A stretch of 15,401 bases of DNA from Chrysochromulina tobinii (GCA_001275005.1 JWZX01001688.1:1-15401); one strand, 5' to 3'. Numbered from the stretch's first letter, positions 1-7,993 are shown. Notes: generated by a model not told the origin, from the letters alone. Numbers and translations: made by a program.

Positions 1-779
1 GAGCCGATGGCGACCACGACAGCTTCGAAACGATCGGACATGACGACGATGGTGGTCCGCTCCTTGCCGGTCGGCGAGTTGAGGATTGTCTTGTGCCCCG
101 AGGTCGGCATGCTCCAGGTCGGCGCATTGGCCGTGGTCGGTGTCTTGACTTCGGTAACGGCCGGTGTGGCCGGCTGGGCCATGCTCGGGGCATAGGCCGC
201 GGTCGGTGTCTTGTAGGTCTTGTCCTCCGGAAGTGGCTTTGTCGAGGTTGGGCCGGAGCCGGGAGCGAAGGCGTGCCCGGGGCAGCCACATGACGCCGCG
301 CACTTTGAGTGCATGTACACTGGAATGCGATCGCATTGGCCCTGTGCGGCCCACGAGGAACATGTCGCAGCGGTGTCGATGCACCCGCCTGTAGTTGCCG
401 GCGCGGTCGGGATGGCCGTAGTCGGTGGCGTGTGGTATGTCGTGGCCGGCGCGGTCGGCTTGGGCGAAGTCGGCACATTGACTGCCGGAGTGTGGATCTC
501 GGCTGATATCGGCGGGGTCTGCTGGAAGTACCACGGTGTTTTGCGGGCCGGAGCGGTAGGCTGGGTCGTGGTCGGCGCGGTGGGCTGGATGGAGGTCGGC
601 GAATCCACCGTAGACGTGACAGTGTATCCTGCAACCGAGGAGGCCATGCACGCCAAAGCGAAAACAGACGCACGCCGAGCATGGCTGCTGACACTCTGAA
701 AGTGTCGCACTCGTCGTCGATCGTTGAAGCTCGTTGAAGTCCCTGCGCTCACCAAGTCGGCCATACGATTCTCGACCAT
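1..779 (-). CDS. Secreted ShKT-GT8 glycosyltransferase paralogue, 5' part (truncated by window edge)
   Basis: This is the N-terminal part (about 260 codons) of a protein that continues beyond the left edge. An in-frame TAA lies about seven codons upstream of the first ATG at 779-777; ATG 764-762 is an alternative start. A basic N-region of about 40 residues precedes a short hydrophobic stretch (VFALACMASSVAG), which I read as a signal peptide. A Thr/Pro-rich linker follows, then a six-cysteine ShKT module (about residues 133-166, positions 383-282). After a second Thr/Pro linker come the first residues of a GT8-type domain (TTIVVMSD, from position 56). The gene is a paralogue of the giant plus-strand gene at 8075: positions 1-60 are the exact reverse complement of 8986-9045, and 61-120 differ at 4 sites. 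The linkers diverge strongly and are about 73 codons shorter overall. The ShKT has CGC where the paralogue has CGRC. Whether this copy also carries the downstream sulfotransferase domains cannot be seen. Confidence 0.8.
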   Translation of the reverse strand, partial: MVENRMADLVSAGTSTSFNDRRRVRHFQSVSSHARRASVFALACMASSVAGYTVTSTVDSPTSIQPTAPTTTQPTAPARKTPWYFQQTPPISAEIHTPAVNVPTSPKPTAPATTYHTPPTTAIPTAPATTGGCIDTAATCSSWAAQGQCDRIPVYMHSKCAASCGCPGHAFAPGSGPTSTKPLPEDKTYKTPTAAYAPSMAQPATPAVTEVKTPTTANAPTWSMPTSGHKTILNSPTGKERTTIVVMSDRFEAVVVAIG

Positions 780-1205
780 GCGCCTGAAGCTCTGTGTCCC
801 TTATTTGGAAGTGTATCCGCAAAAGGAAATCCTGGTGAACGAAAAATGGGCTCTGACTCCTGCTCTGACTCATCTGACATATGCTGGAACTATTGCTTCG
901 ATGGAAGCAAATACTATCAACTCCTGAGTTCACCTCCCTTTCTCGCCACTGTTGCACTGTTCCGCAGTGGCCAGTGCGCAGCGCCGAGGAGAGGCCTGAT
1001 TGGGGCCCCGCGCAGCCCCCACGGTCAAGCCCGGAGATCTCAGCGCCCACGAGCATGACATCGCCCACGAGCATGCCATCGCCCACGAGCATGCCATCGC
1101 CCACGAGCATGCCATCGCGCACGAGCATGCCATCGCCCACGAGCATGAAATCGGCCACGAGCATGACATCGCCCACGAGGCGCTGCGTGCCGTTGGTTCC
1201 GAATC
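780..1205. other. Intergenic region between paralogue start and channel gene end
   Basis: No convincing gene is seen. Going left to right it holds the presumed 5' flank of the minus-strand gene starting at 779, then the 18-bp minisatellite at 1045-1179, then 26 bp before the stop codon of the channel gene. The decamer GCTCTGACTC occurs twice around 849-871. The minisatellite lies just after the channel stop codon on the minus strand, so it probably falls in that transcript's 3' untranslated region. Confidence 0.6.
1045..1179. repeat. 18-bp minisatellite, 7 full units plus a half unit
   Basis: The unit is GCCCACGAGCATGCCATC. Full units start at 1045, 1063, 1081, 1099, 1117, 1135 and 1153, with a partial copy at 1171-1179. 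The outer units differ by one or two bases (GACATC, GAAATC, GGCCAC) and the inner ones are almost identical, as expected of an array spreading by slippage or unequal exchange. The period is a multiple of three, so the array is open in several frames (AHEHAI hexapeptides on the plus strand). I do not call it coding because it sits between a stop codon and the next gene and is not attached to any supported protein. Confidence 0.95.
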
Positions 1206-4200
1206 TCACACAAACTGCGACGGGAGCTTGGTGATGCGATCGACTTCACGCAGCGTCGGCCGCAGCTCGCGCTCCTTCTCGCGGGCCCTTCCCGCCTGTT
1301 CGGCCGCAGCGTCGAATGAGACGCCGGGGGGCGCCCGGTACTCATGGATGATCCCGACCGCCTTCGCTGGAGAGGTTGCCGTGAAAGCTCCTGTGAAGGC
1401 TCCTGCGTCTGGCGAGAGCGCGCGGGCAATGTCGCGCCCGACCCGTCCGCCTTCTTTGATAGCCTGGCGCGCGATCGCGCGCATCGACGGCGGCTTCTCG
1501 CGCCGTCGTTCGACCGTCGCTTTGCCGTACCCATCCTCGAGGTGCTCACGGTGCACGCGACGCTCACGCAGCGCGTGTCGCGCGCGCTGCCAGCGCTCAC
1601 GCGCGGCGGGCGAAATCTGAGCCTGGCTGCCGTCCTCGTGCGCGACGAATGCGGCGCCGCGCACGCGTGCACTACTTCTTCGGCCGCCGCCGCCGCCGAA
1701 GCTGCCGCCGTCGCCGCCGTCGCCGCCGCCGCCATCGTCCCAGCCACCGCGCTCGGCGAGGCTCGCGAGGCTCGCCTCGTCCCCGAGGAGGATGGGCAGC
1801 AACGGCCCCGGCCCCTGCTGCCGCGGGAATGAACGCCCGGCATCACCATCACCAGCGCCGCCCCCCCGACCAGGTTGCTCCTGCATGCACTTGTAGATGA
1901 GCTGCGCCAGGTTCTTCGGAGCCAAAGCCTTGAGCTCCAGATGGATCTTCTTCTGGCGCGCGGACATCGATGCGAGCTCCTCGCGCAGGTCGGCGAGTTC
2001 GGTGCGGATCGAAAAGTGAGTCTCGGTCCGCGGTGTCATTTGGCCATAAGAGGCCACCGGGGCCGCGGACCCTTGCGCGACAGCTCTCGGCGCAAGGGTC
2101 ATGCGTGGGGAGACCCGGGTGGGGCCGCCCGACGGCGCGGGGATGTGGCCCGTAGCTACCGGCGGCACCGTCGGGGCCGCGGGGGGCACGTCGCCATCGC
2201 TGCCACTGCCACTGCCACCGTCGTCCGCGGCGGCGGCGGAGGGCAGCTCGATGCCCGGTCCGTGTTTCGGCCCCGTGCGCGAGCGACGGGGGTGGCAGCA
2301 ATCGTGCACTCGGCCGCAGGCGCCGACGACGAACTCGTACGCGTACGAGAAGATGCCGTACTCAGGCGGCATCTCTCCGCGACGACGCTGCTTGTCCATC
2401 TCGCCGCGCACATAACTCTGCGACTCGCCGAGGATGGCAAGGAACATCGAGAGCATGATGAAGATGGCGACGAAGAGGTAGAAGAGGAAGAGGCCGAGGT
2501 TGAGGTAACCAGACGAGTTGTCGAGGATATCGTCGACGTCGAAGTCTCCAAAGAGTGCACGGGCGAGGGAGAAGAAGGAGTTGGTCTGGTCTGCAAAGTC
2601 CTCCATCACCGGCCCAAGCTGCACGTAGAACATCATCGAGAAGGAGAAGAGCGTGATCGCGAACACGAGCCCGAAGAAGAAGAGGTCGACCGCGCCATGG
2701 TAGAGCACCGCCGTCGCGAGCGCTGTCTTGGGGATGAGCACTCTCATAAACTTGATGATCTTGAGCAGCTGGATGCACACGCACAGCGAGAGGAAGAGCT
2801 TCGAGGTGCGCATGGTGTCCATCAGCTCCCAGTCGTCGCGGTAGCCCACGCGCACGCACACCTCCGAGTGGCACTCGCCCCGCGCGGCAGAGCGGAGCTC
2901 GGCGCATCGCAGCAGCGAAAAGTAAGTCAGGAAGAAGAGGCCGAAATTCGCCCAATCCATGACATTCCAAGGGTCAGTGAAGTAGTGGCCGACGCCCATG
3001 CGAAGCATCTCGAGCGCCTCGAGGCCGCAGAAGAAGGAGTTCATGACGAGCCCGATCGTGAGCCAGAAGGCAGTCTGCTGCATCTTTTCGCTCGACTCGA
3101 CGCTCGTTTCCATGTCGTACGACGGAATCACGGTGCCTGTGGCCGTGGTCTCGAATAGCAGCGTCACGCGCGAGCGCACGGCAAGGAAATTGGAGCGCAG
3201 CGGCATCGTGATCGAGAGCGCGCGCGTCTGCTTGTCGATGAAGTGGGCGCGCTTGAGGTCGTTGAAGAACTCCTCGACGGCGGCGCGCACCACTCCGAGC
3301 GTTCGCCCCGTAGCCGCGTCGTTCGGGTCGCAAAGCTGGTGCAGGTGCTCCCCGTTCCATGAAAGACGTACGCAGAAATAGAGCTCGCTAGGGCGCGGCG
3401 CGCCGACCTCGCGCGTGCTGCTCCGGTTGAGCCGGAAGGCGCGAAAGTCGAGCACGCCGTCGGCGGTGCCGCGCTGCTCGGGCAGTAGCGTCGCCGAAAG
3501 GAAGGGGATCACGATCGCAACGTAGCCACTCGAGGGGAAGAGCCGGTACGAAGCTACCGCGGCCGAGCTGACGCCGCTTGGGTTGGCTCCGAGCCACTCC
3601 GCGCTGTGGTGGCGCCACGGGTGCCTGAGCGGCTCGCCTGGGTGCGTCCAGTTGAACCCAAACGGCGCCGTGTCGGCATGGCCCTTGTGGTAGCCTTGTA
3701 ACTCGGGTATACAACTCTCGCTGTAGATGGCACTGAAGCACTCAGAGGCATTCATAGGTCGGACGCGCGTCTGCTTGAAGACGAGGCCCTCTGTCCAGTC
3801 GAGCACGTCGAAGGTGCTCGCGATCTCCTCGGGCGTCAGCGGGGTGCCCGCGCCGTTCTGCACCACGTCGCCGTCGGCCCACGTGTTGTCGTTACATCCC
3901 TTTGCGGCGAGGGCAGCGCTCAGGTCGGTCGAGGTCGACTCGTCCCCCCACGAGCGGAAGAAGCTCACGGCGCCGACGGTGGTCGAGCACGGGCCCAAGT
4001 TGCTGAAGAGGCCGCTGATGAGCACGTTGTTGCCCCACTCGTAGATGTCCGCCACGGTCACGATGGTATTGAAGGTGTTTTGGGAGGAGTCGTATTGGTT
4101 CTCGATGAACGTCTCCGCGATGTGCCGGTCGAAATGGAACTCTTCCTTGAGCCGAAGCGATTCGGTGATCTGTAGGAAGACGATAACGAAGGCGATGTAC

Positions 4201-4592
4201 AGGGCCGTCTGGAAGATGATGTGGTTGAGTACGTGAAAGACCGCCTCTACAATGTAGCGCGGGCCGTTGAGGACGAGGTCCGACGCATTGCTCCGTTGTG
4301 TGGTTTCACGGCCATCGTCGCCATCCTTGTCGTCGAATGGGCCATGCGGCGCCTGCCCGAGTGGCGTGTGGGCGCGATTCCCGCCGCGCCACACTGGCGG
4401 CGACGAGTACTGGACCGGTGGCGAGCCAACCTGCACGGGCGGCGGACGGTCTCCAACCCTCGCCGTTGGCGGATGGCTCCCCAGCCCCGGTAGCGGACGG
4501 CTATTCGCCTCTTCCTGCTCTTCGGCACGTCGTCGTTCAGCTTCTCGCCTGGCCTGCTGCGCCGCAATGACGCCGGTGGCATAACATGGCAT
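1206..4592 (-). CDS. Polycystin-2-like (PKD2/TRPP family) cation channel
   Basis: The 1,128-residue protein has the TRPP layout. A Pro-rich cytosolic N-terminus is followed by S1 (about 124-142), a large S1-S2 luminal/extracellular loop (about 143-503) with cysteines and sequons N281-A-S, N314-W-T and N389-R-S, S2 (507-527), S3 with DPWNVMDW at its start (540-562), S4 with KIIKFMR (598-620), S5 (634-657), a pore helix with filter-like LFGDFD (680-685), and S6 ending in LSMFLAILGES (699-723). The long C-terminus is Gly/Pro-rich and has a coiled-coil-like helix at about 863-890. Polycystin-2-type channels conduct Ca2+ and other cations, often in cilia or ER; that role here is inferred from the family. 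The S1-S2 loop of about 360 residues is longer than I expect for animal PKD2. The start is the first ATG after an in-frame TAA five codons upstream; an extra 5' exon cannot be excluded. The pore and S6 make polycystin more likely than mucolipin. Confidence 0.88.
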   Translation of the reverse strand: MPCYATGVIAAQQARREAERRRAEEQEEANSRPLPGLGSHPPTARVGDRPPPVQVGSPPVQYSSPPVWRGGNRAHTPLGQAPHGPFDDKDGDDGRETTQRSNASDLVLNGPRYIVEAVFHVLNHIIFQTALYIAFVIVFLQITESLRLKEEFHFDRHIAETFIENQYDSSQNTFNTIVTVADIYEWGNNVLISGLFSNLGPCSTTVGAVSFFRSWGDESTSTDLSAALAAKGCNDNTWADGDVVQNGAGTPLTPEEIASTFDVLDWTEGLVFKQTRVRPMNASECFSAIYSESCIPELQGYHKGHADTAPFGFNWTHPGEPLRHPWRHHSAEWLGANPSGVSSAAVASYRLFPSSGYVAIVIPFLSATLLPEQRGTADGVLDFRAFRLNRSSTREVGAPRPSELYFCVRLSWNGEHLHQLCDPNDAATGRTLGVVRAAVEEFFNDLKRAHFIDKQTRALSITMPLRSNFLAVRSRVTLLFETTATGTVIPSYDMETSVESSEKMQQTAFWLTIGLVMNSFFCGLEALEMLRMGVGHYFTDPWNVMDWANFGLFFLTYFSLLRCAELRSAARGECHSEVCVRVGYRDDWELMDTMRTSKLFLSLCVCIQLLKIIKFMRVLIPKTALATAVLYHGAVDLFFFGLVFAITLFSFSMMFYVQLGPVMEDFADQTNSFFSLARALFGDFDVDDILDNSSGYLNLGLFLFYLFVAIFIMLSMFLAILGESQSYVRGEMDKQRRRGEMPPEYGIFSYAYEFVVGACGRVHDCCHPRRSRTGPKHGPGIELPSAAAADDGGSGSGSDGDVPPAAPTVPPVATGHIPAPSGGPTRVSPRMTLAPRAVAQGSAAPVASYGQMTPRTETHFSIRTELADLREELASMSARQKKIHLELKALAPKNLAQLIYKCMQEQPGRGGGAGDGDAGRSFPRQQGPGPLLPILLGDEASLASLAERGGWDDGGGGDGGDGGSFGGGGGRRSSARVRGAAFVAHEDGSQAQISPAARERWQRARHALRERRVHREHLEDGYGKATVERRREKPPSMRAIARQAIKEGGRVGRDIARALSPDAGAFTGAFTATSPAKAVGIIHEYRAPPGVSFDAAAEQAGRAREKERELRPTLREVDRITKLPSQFV

Positions 4593-4908
4593 CGGTCGCG
4601 GGCCTTATTCGCGGCAAGGGCTGGTCCCTTGTTCGCGGTGAATTCCGCGCCGTCAAGCGTGCGCGTGATTACATCCCTCATCAAGGATCCCCTCCTCTCG
4701 CGGCGGCCCCCCCCGCTCTCCAATAGTAGAAACGAAAAGGCTTGGAAAACTTGCGACAAAAGAAAAGGTTACCTCAGAAACGACTGTCGCACAAACGCCG
4801 ACCAGGTATACACGTGCACGTAACGTGTGACACATGATGCACGTGACACGCACGTGTGACCCGTGGGAAGAGGCGACGCGCACCGGGCGCGACCCATCCG
4901 TCAGCTCT
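4593..4908. other. Intergenic region upstream of the channel gene
   Basis: This spacer lies between the start of the channel gene and the stop codon of the Tic22-like gene, both on the minus strand. It therefore holds the 3' end of one transcript and the promoter or 5' leader of the next. Nothing in it looks coding. Its outstanding content is the CACGTG cluster at 4811-4856. Confidence 0.6.
4811..4860. promoter_or_regulatory. Cluster of three CACGTG (E-box/G-box) motifs
   Basis: Perfect CACGTG palindromes lie at 4811-4816, 4840-4845 and 4851-4856, with related ACGTGTGAC strings at about 4823-4831 and 4852-4860. The cluster is about 220-265 bp upstream of the channel gene's start codon and about 50 bp past the Tic22-like stop codon. 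CACGTG is the classic binding core of bHLH and plant-type bZIP factors. Function as a promoter element of the channel gene is inferred from position and clustering only. Confidence 0.5.
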
Positions 4909-5808
4909 TCAACGCTCCCAAGGCATCCTAAGATTCCCAAAGAGCCCTTGCTGGCGTTGGCCGTCGAGCGTGCCCTGCGTAGGGAAGAGGGAGGCGCTGG
5001 AGGTGCGCGTCTGCTGGTCCATCCAGTCGAGGGCCTTTGCGTCGGCAAAGAATTTGGCGTTGCGCAGCAGCCCGGCCGGGCCCTCGAGCATGTTCTCTAC
5101 GACGACCTGCAGATCGGTGATCAGCACCTTCTTCGCGGCCTCGGATGCGCCGTAGACTGGATTGGCGAACTGGAGCAAGTCGGCCTTGGAGAAGAAGAGC
5201 GGCAAGGACGAGACTTGCGTGTCCTTATCTGTGGTCTGCAAACCGTCGATGCAGAAGAGCGGCGTGGCGATCACCGTCACTAGCGCGCGATCCTTCGGGA
5301 TGGTCAGACCCTCGTTGACCGCGCTCTCCGCTGGTTGGAGGCGCACCGAGGTGTCGAAGACGATTTCGTCCAGCGTGATCCCAACGACACGCAGCTCGCG
5401 TGCTGCACCTGTGCCCTGTACCACTCGCTCAGCCTCACGAGGGTCCATGTAGAATGTCGACACCAGACCGTCTGACGCAGCTGGCACCAGGAAGCCGCCT
5501 TCCGTCTTGGGTGCGTTCGAACCTTCAAGCACGCGAATGCCGAATACGGGCACCTCTCGCAGCCGGGACAAGACCGTGTTGCGGGGCACCCGGTCGTTGC
5601 GGTTGGTGTTCAGAGTCAGTGGTCTGCCACCCTGATACTGCGGGCCGTTAGCCTCGCGCTTCTTTGCCATGCGCTTCTCTGCACGGCCCATTGTGACCAG
5701 CCTGCTGCGGCACTGATGAGAGCATGCCAGTGTTGCGTGGCCTCTGACACTATAGCCGGCCCTCGAACAGCCGCAAAGGGCAAGCAGAAGAAGAATTGTC
5801 CATGGCAT
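4909..5808 (-). CDS. Tic22-like plastid protein-import family protein with signal peptide
   Basis: The protein has 299 residues. It begins with a short, clear signal peptide (MPWTILLLLALCGCSRAG), followed by a basic, hydroxylated stretch to about residue 75 that could be a transit peptide. A Tic22-type domain spans about 85-240, with two related half-motifs: VPVFGIRV followed by STFYMDPREAERVV, and ATPLFCIDG followed by SLPLFFSKADLLQ. The family acts in the plastid intermembrane space, helping move preproteins between the Toc and Tic complexes. The signal-plus-transit leader fits a plastid reached through the ER, as in algae with secondary plastids; no aromatic residue at a presumed cleavage site is obvious. 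It lies on the same strand as the channel gene, 316 bp away. The C-terminal Gln/Ser-rich tail is unassigned. Family assignment is by motif recognition, without an alignment. Confidence 0.68.
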   Translation of the reverse strand: MPWTILLLLALCGCSRAGYSVRGHATLACSHQCRSRLVTMGRAEKRMAKKREANGPQYQGGRPLTLNTNRNDRVPRNTVLSRLREVPVFGIRVLEGSNAPKTEGGFLVPAASDGLVSTFYMDPREAERVVQGTGAARELRVVGITLDEIVFDTSVRLQPAESAVNEGLTIPKDRALVTVIATPLFCIDGLQTTDKDTQVSSLPLFFSKADLLQFANPVYGASEAAKKVLITDLQVVVENMLEGPAGLLRNAKFFADAKALDWMDQQTRTSSASLFPTQGTLDGQRQQGLFGNLRMPWER

Positions 5809-6250
5809 TGTGCGCGCGCGCGCCGCCGCCGCGCGCGAAAGGAGGACGATTGTGGGCCGACGGACCAGGGTAGAGCCGAAAAAAGTGTGAAAAAGGGTGT
5901 GAAATGAGCGAATTTACGGCGCGGGGGGGTTCCCGCAGCCGCATTCGCATGTGTACCGATACTATGATGTCACGTCGGTGAAACGTGAAAGAGCGCGCTC
6001 TCATGACTCATCGCAGCCACCGACTCTGATTCACATTTCACAATGAAGCTGCACGCTGGAAGAAAATTCAAGATTGAGTGAATTTTATCTGTACGAGCTA
6101 CAGCGTACAGTATTGAAGGGACGCCATAATTGCGGTGGGGGAATTCGAAGGTGCTGCTCCCGTCACCGTGACACCGTACACGGTGTGAGGTTGGTGTGAG
6201 TTAACGGATAGGTGAGCGTGCGACGATTACGGATCAACATCTCCACATCG
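5809..6250. other. Intergenic region, 5' flank of the Tic22-like gene
   Basis: No gene is seen. It runs from the start of the Tic22-like gene to the stop codon of the orphan minus-strand gene. Next to the Tic22-like start is a GC-only stretch of CG/CCG repeats (about 5811-5838). Further out are two GTGTGAAA copies (about 5886-5905) and an AT-richer block (about 6030-6130), which contrasts with the GC-rich surroundings. A compact palindrome lies at 6171-6186. Confidence 0.55.
6171..6186. repeat. Short palindrome followed by a direct repeat
   Basis: ACACCGT-AC-ACGGTGT is a perfect inverted repeat with 7-bp arms and a 2-bp centre. It is followed by two GGTGTGAG copies at 6182-6189 and 6193-6200. 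It lies just past the stop codon of the orphan gene on the minus strand. It could be a factor-binding site or a small hairpin in a 3' untranslated region; the sequence does not decide. Confidence 0.5.
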
Positions 6251-7993
6251 TCACAGCGGCGTCGGGGTGTCGTGATTCAGGATTCGTGCACAATTCAAGT
6301 TCCAGGCCGCAAGCTTGCCCATCAAGAGTTGGTAGTGGGCATCAAGGAAATGATCGGGGCGAGGCCTGAGGAGGTTGTGGGGCGAGACGTGCCACAATGG
6401 CACTGCGTCCGTCTGCAGACCAGCCGCTGATCCCGCCGCCTTGGCGACCTCCACTGCCGATGTCTTGGGCATGGCCTCTCGCCGCTCTTCCTCGGCGACC
6501 TTGATCTCTTTGAAGCTTCTCACCGACTCTGAAGTGATGGGGGCCGTTGGCGGAGGCCGCTCACTCTCGAGCTCTGAGAGCTCCAAGTCGAGCCAACTCA
6601 TCAAGTCGACGCTCATCTGATCCTGCTGCTCGTTGTACTTATCCTGCTGCTCGTGGTACGATAGCATCGCTTGCATAGTGCGGAGGCGCCGCTTGGCTTC
6701 TGGCGTGGCCATGCCATAGGACTTTGCACGTAACTCCCCTGCGTACCTTATCCGTTGATGGAGTGCGGATGATGCGTCATCTTCAGCTTCAGGCGCGCGC
6801 GCGGCCTTTTCTCGCACGGTGGCGGGTGCTGTGCTGGGGCGGGGAGTAGTTCTAGGCGTGCGGATCTTGGTGTGGCGCACTAGCGGAGGCGCGGGCCGAT
6901 GCGGGCGCACTTGCTTTAAAAGGGAGTCGCTCACCGCACGTGCCGCCGCGCCGCCCCGAGCACCGCCCAGAATGGCGCTGAGCTGCTCGAGATGCAGCGC
7001 GAGCTGCGCGGACGTTGTGTATGCCGGCTTGCACTTCTGGTAATCGAAGGCCGGGAGCTCTGTCGCGTCAATGCCGACGCGCTGGAGGTCTGTTTTGTAC
7101 TGCTCGAGCGTCGGCTGATCACAGGCACGGATGTCCTCATAGAAGCGATCCGCCACGCACATGGTGGGGCTCGGCTTCTGGCGAGGCGACCGGCGCGGGG
7201 AGTTCGTGGACCCTCCTTGGGATCCTCGTGCGCTCTCCTTGGGGCGTTGTTGAGGAAGCCCTTCAGAGCCGTCCTTCAGAGCGGGCGGCCCCCGTGGGAT
7301 CCAAAGAAGGGGCGCATGAGAAAGGGCTTGTGGAGCGCGAATCGCAGCGGAAGCAGGTGGGGTAGCACTTTGGCTGGACCCCATTGTAGCATGGTTACTT
7401 CCGCGAGGCGCATGCTGGCCTTCAAACTCGGCTGCTTCGGCTGCACTTGCTAACTTGATCATCATATCCCATGCAACACGATCGGCCATGCCCGCTCTGC
7501 GTTTCTCAAAAGCAGCACGTACGCTATGTAAGGCGAGGCGTCGGCGGTCCGTTTTATCATCGGATTGAACCCTAAGATTCTCATTCATTTGGAACCTTCG
7601 CTCCACAGCTCCAGCAAGCACGGCGCGGGCTGACGACGGCCTAGCAAGAGCGGCGCGGGCTGGCGACGGCCTGCTGTGAGCTGACGGCAGCCTGGTGCCA
7701 CGGTCGAGGTACTGTGGGCGGGCTGACAGATTGAAATTCTTTGCGTTCGGCTCCCTACACGCATAGTTGGACTCTCGACACGCATGGCCAACGCGCATTT
7801 GGCCCGAGAATGCTGGATAAGTAACGATAAAAGAACCCTGTCGAGCATGCATTGACTTGGGAGTGTGCGTTTCGAGGGATCGATCATCGACCACCAGTAG
7901 ATACGACTGGCAATAGTCGGTCTGGCACGTCGGTAACGCAGCCGTGTGCATGCAATCAGCGACCCAAAAGAAGAGCTTGTCGACTGGACCCAA
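6251..7993 (-). CDS. Unrecognised basic, largely disordered protein
   Basis: The frame encodes 580 residues; I recognise no domain. The first 135 residues look unlike a folded protein and include a decapeptide repeat (RPSPARAALA / RPSSARAVLA, about 108-127). A second Met at residue 136 (position 7588) opens a more plausible protein of 445 residues and would leave almost 490 bp to the divergent giant gene, instead of 81 bp. From there the chain holds a basic helix-prone section (140-195), Ser/Pro/Arg-rich disorder (205-278), a possibly folded stretch (280-345), a Pro/Arg/Thr-rich basic section (362-400), and a charged helical section with Glu/Gln-rich repeats (410-510). No signal peptide or membrane segment is evident. 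It could be a cytoskeletal, basal-body or nuclear protein, but nothing visible supports one choice. The ORF length and its same-strand position suggest a real gene; the exact start and possible introns are uncertain. Confidence 0.55.
   Translation of the reverse strand: MGPVDKLFFWVADCMHTAALPTCQTDYCQSYLLVVDDRSLETHTPKSMHARQGSFIVTYPAFSGQMRVGHACRESNYACREPNAKNFNLSARPQYLDRGTRLPSAHSRPSPARAALARPSSARAVLAGAVERRFQMNENLRVQSDDKTDRRRLALHSVRAAFEKRRAGMADRVAWDMMIKLASAAEAAEFEGQHAPRGSNHATMGSSQSATPPASAAIRAPQALSHAPLLWIPRGPPALKDGSEGLPQQRPKESARGSQGGSTNSPRRSPRQKPSPTMCVADRFYEDIRACDQPTLEQYKTDLQRVGIDATELPAFDYQKCKPAYTTSAQLALHLEQLSAILGGARGGAAARAVSDSLLKQVRPHRPAPPLVRHTKIRTPRTTPRPSTAPATVREKAARAPEAEDDASSALHQRIRYAGELRAKSYGMATPEAKRRLRTMQAMLSYHEQQDKYNEQQDQMSVDLMSWLDLELSELESERPPPTAPITSESVRSFKEIKVAEEERREAMPKTSAVEVAKAAGSAAGLQTDAVPLWHVSPHNLLRPRPDHFLDAHYQLLMGKLAAWNLNCARILNHDTPTPL
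7611..7688. repeat. 30-bp tandem repeat, two units plus a partial third
   Basis: Units at 7611-7640 and 7641-7670 share the core CGGCGCGGGCTGACGACGGC with one base change, and a degenerate partial unit follows at 7671-7688. On the minus strand in the orphan frame it reads as the RPSxARAxLA decapeptide. It lies upstream of the internal Met at 7588, so it may be coding or part of a 5' leader. Confidence 0.75.

Noticed and set aside
220-699. Plus-strand frames rich in Val/Gly (GAVG-type repeats) over the left paralogue, with a matching minus-strand set at 8221-8913
   Set aside because: They are the antisense readings of the Thr/Pro-rich linkers of the two paralogues; the sense frames carry the signal peptide, ShKT and GT8.
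866-872. TGACTCA (AP-1/GCN4-like) site upstream of the left gene, and another at 6004-6010
   Set aside because: About two such heptamers are expected by chance in a window of this size.
1045-1179. CRISPR-like array
   Set aside because: The repeats are directly adjacent 18-bp units without unique spacers, in a eukaryotic context.
1000-1620. Plus-strand frame containing AHEHAI hexapeptide repeats
   Set aside because: The repeats come from the 18-bp minisatellite and the rest is antisense to the channel C-terminus; no supported start, signal peptide or domain.
1875-3158. Plus-strand open frame of 427 codons antisense to the channel gene
   Set aside because: The minus-strand frame has clear transmembrane and pore motifs. 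The antisense product is a charged, Glu/His/Arg-rich string typical of the reverse of GC-rich membrane-protein codons.
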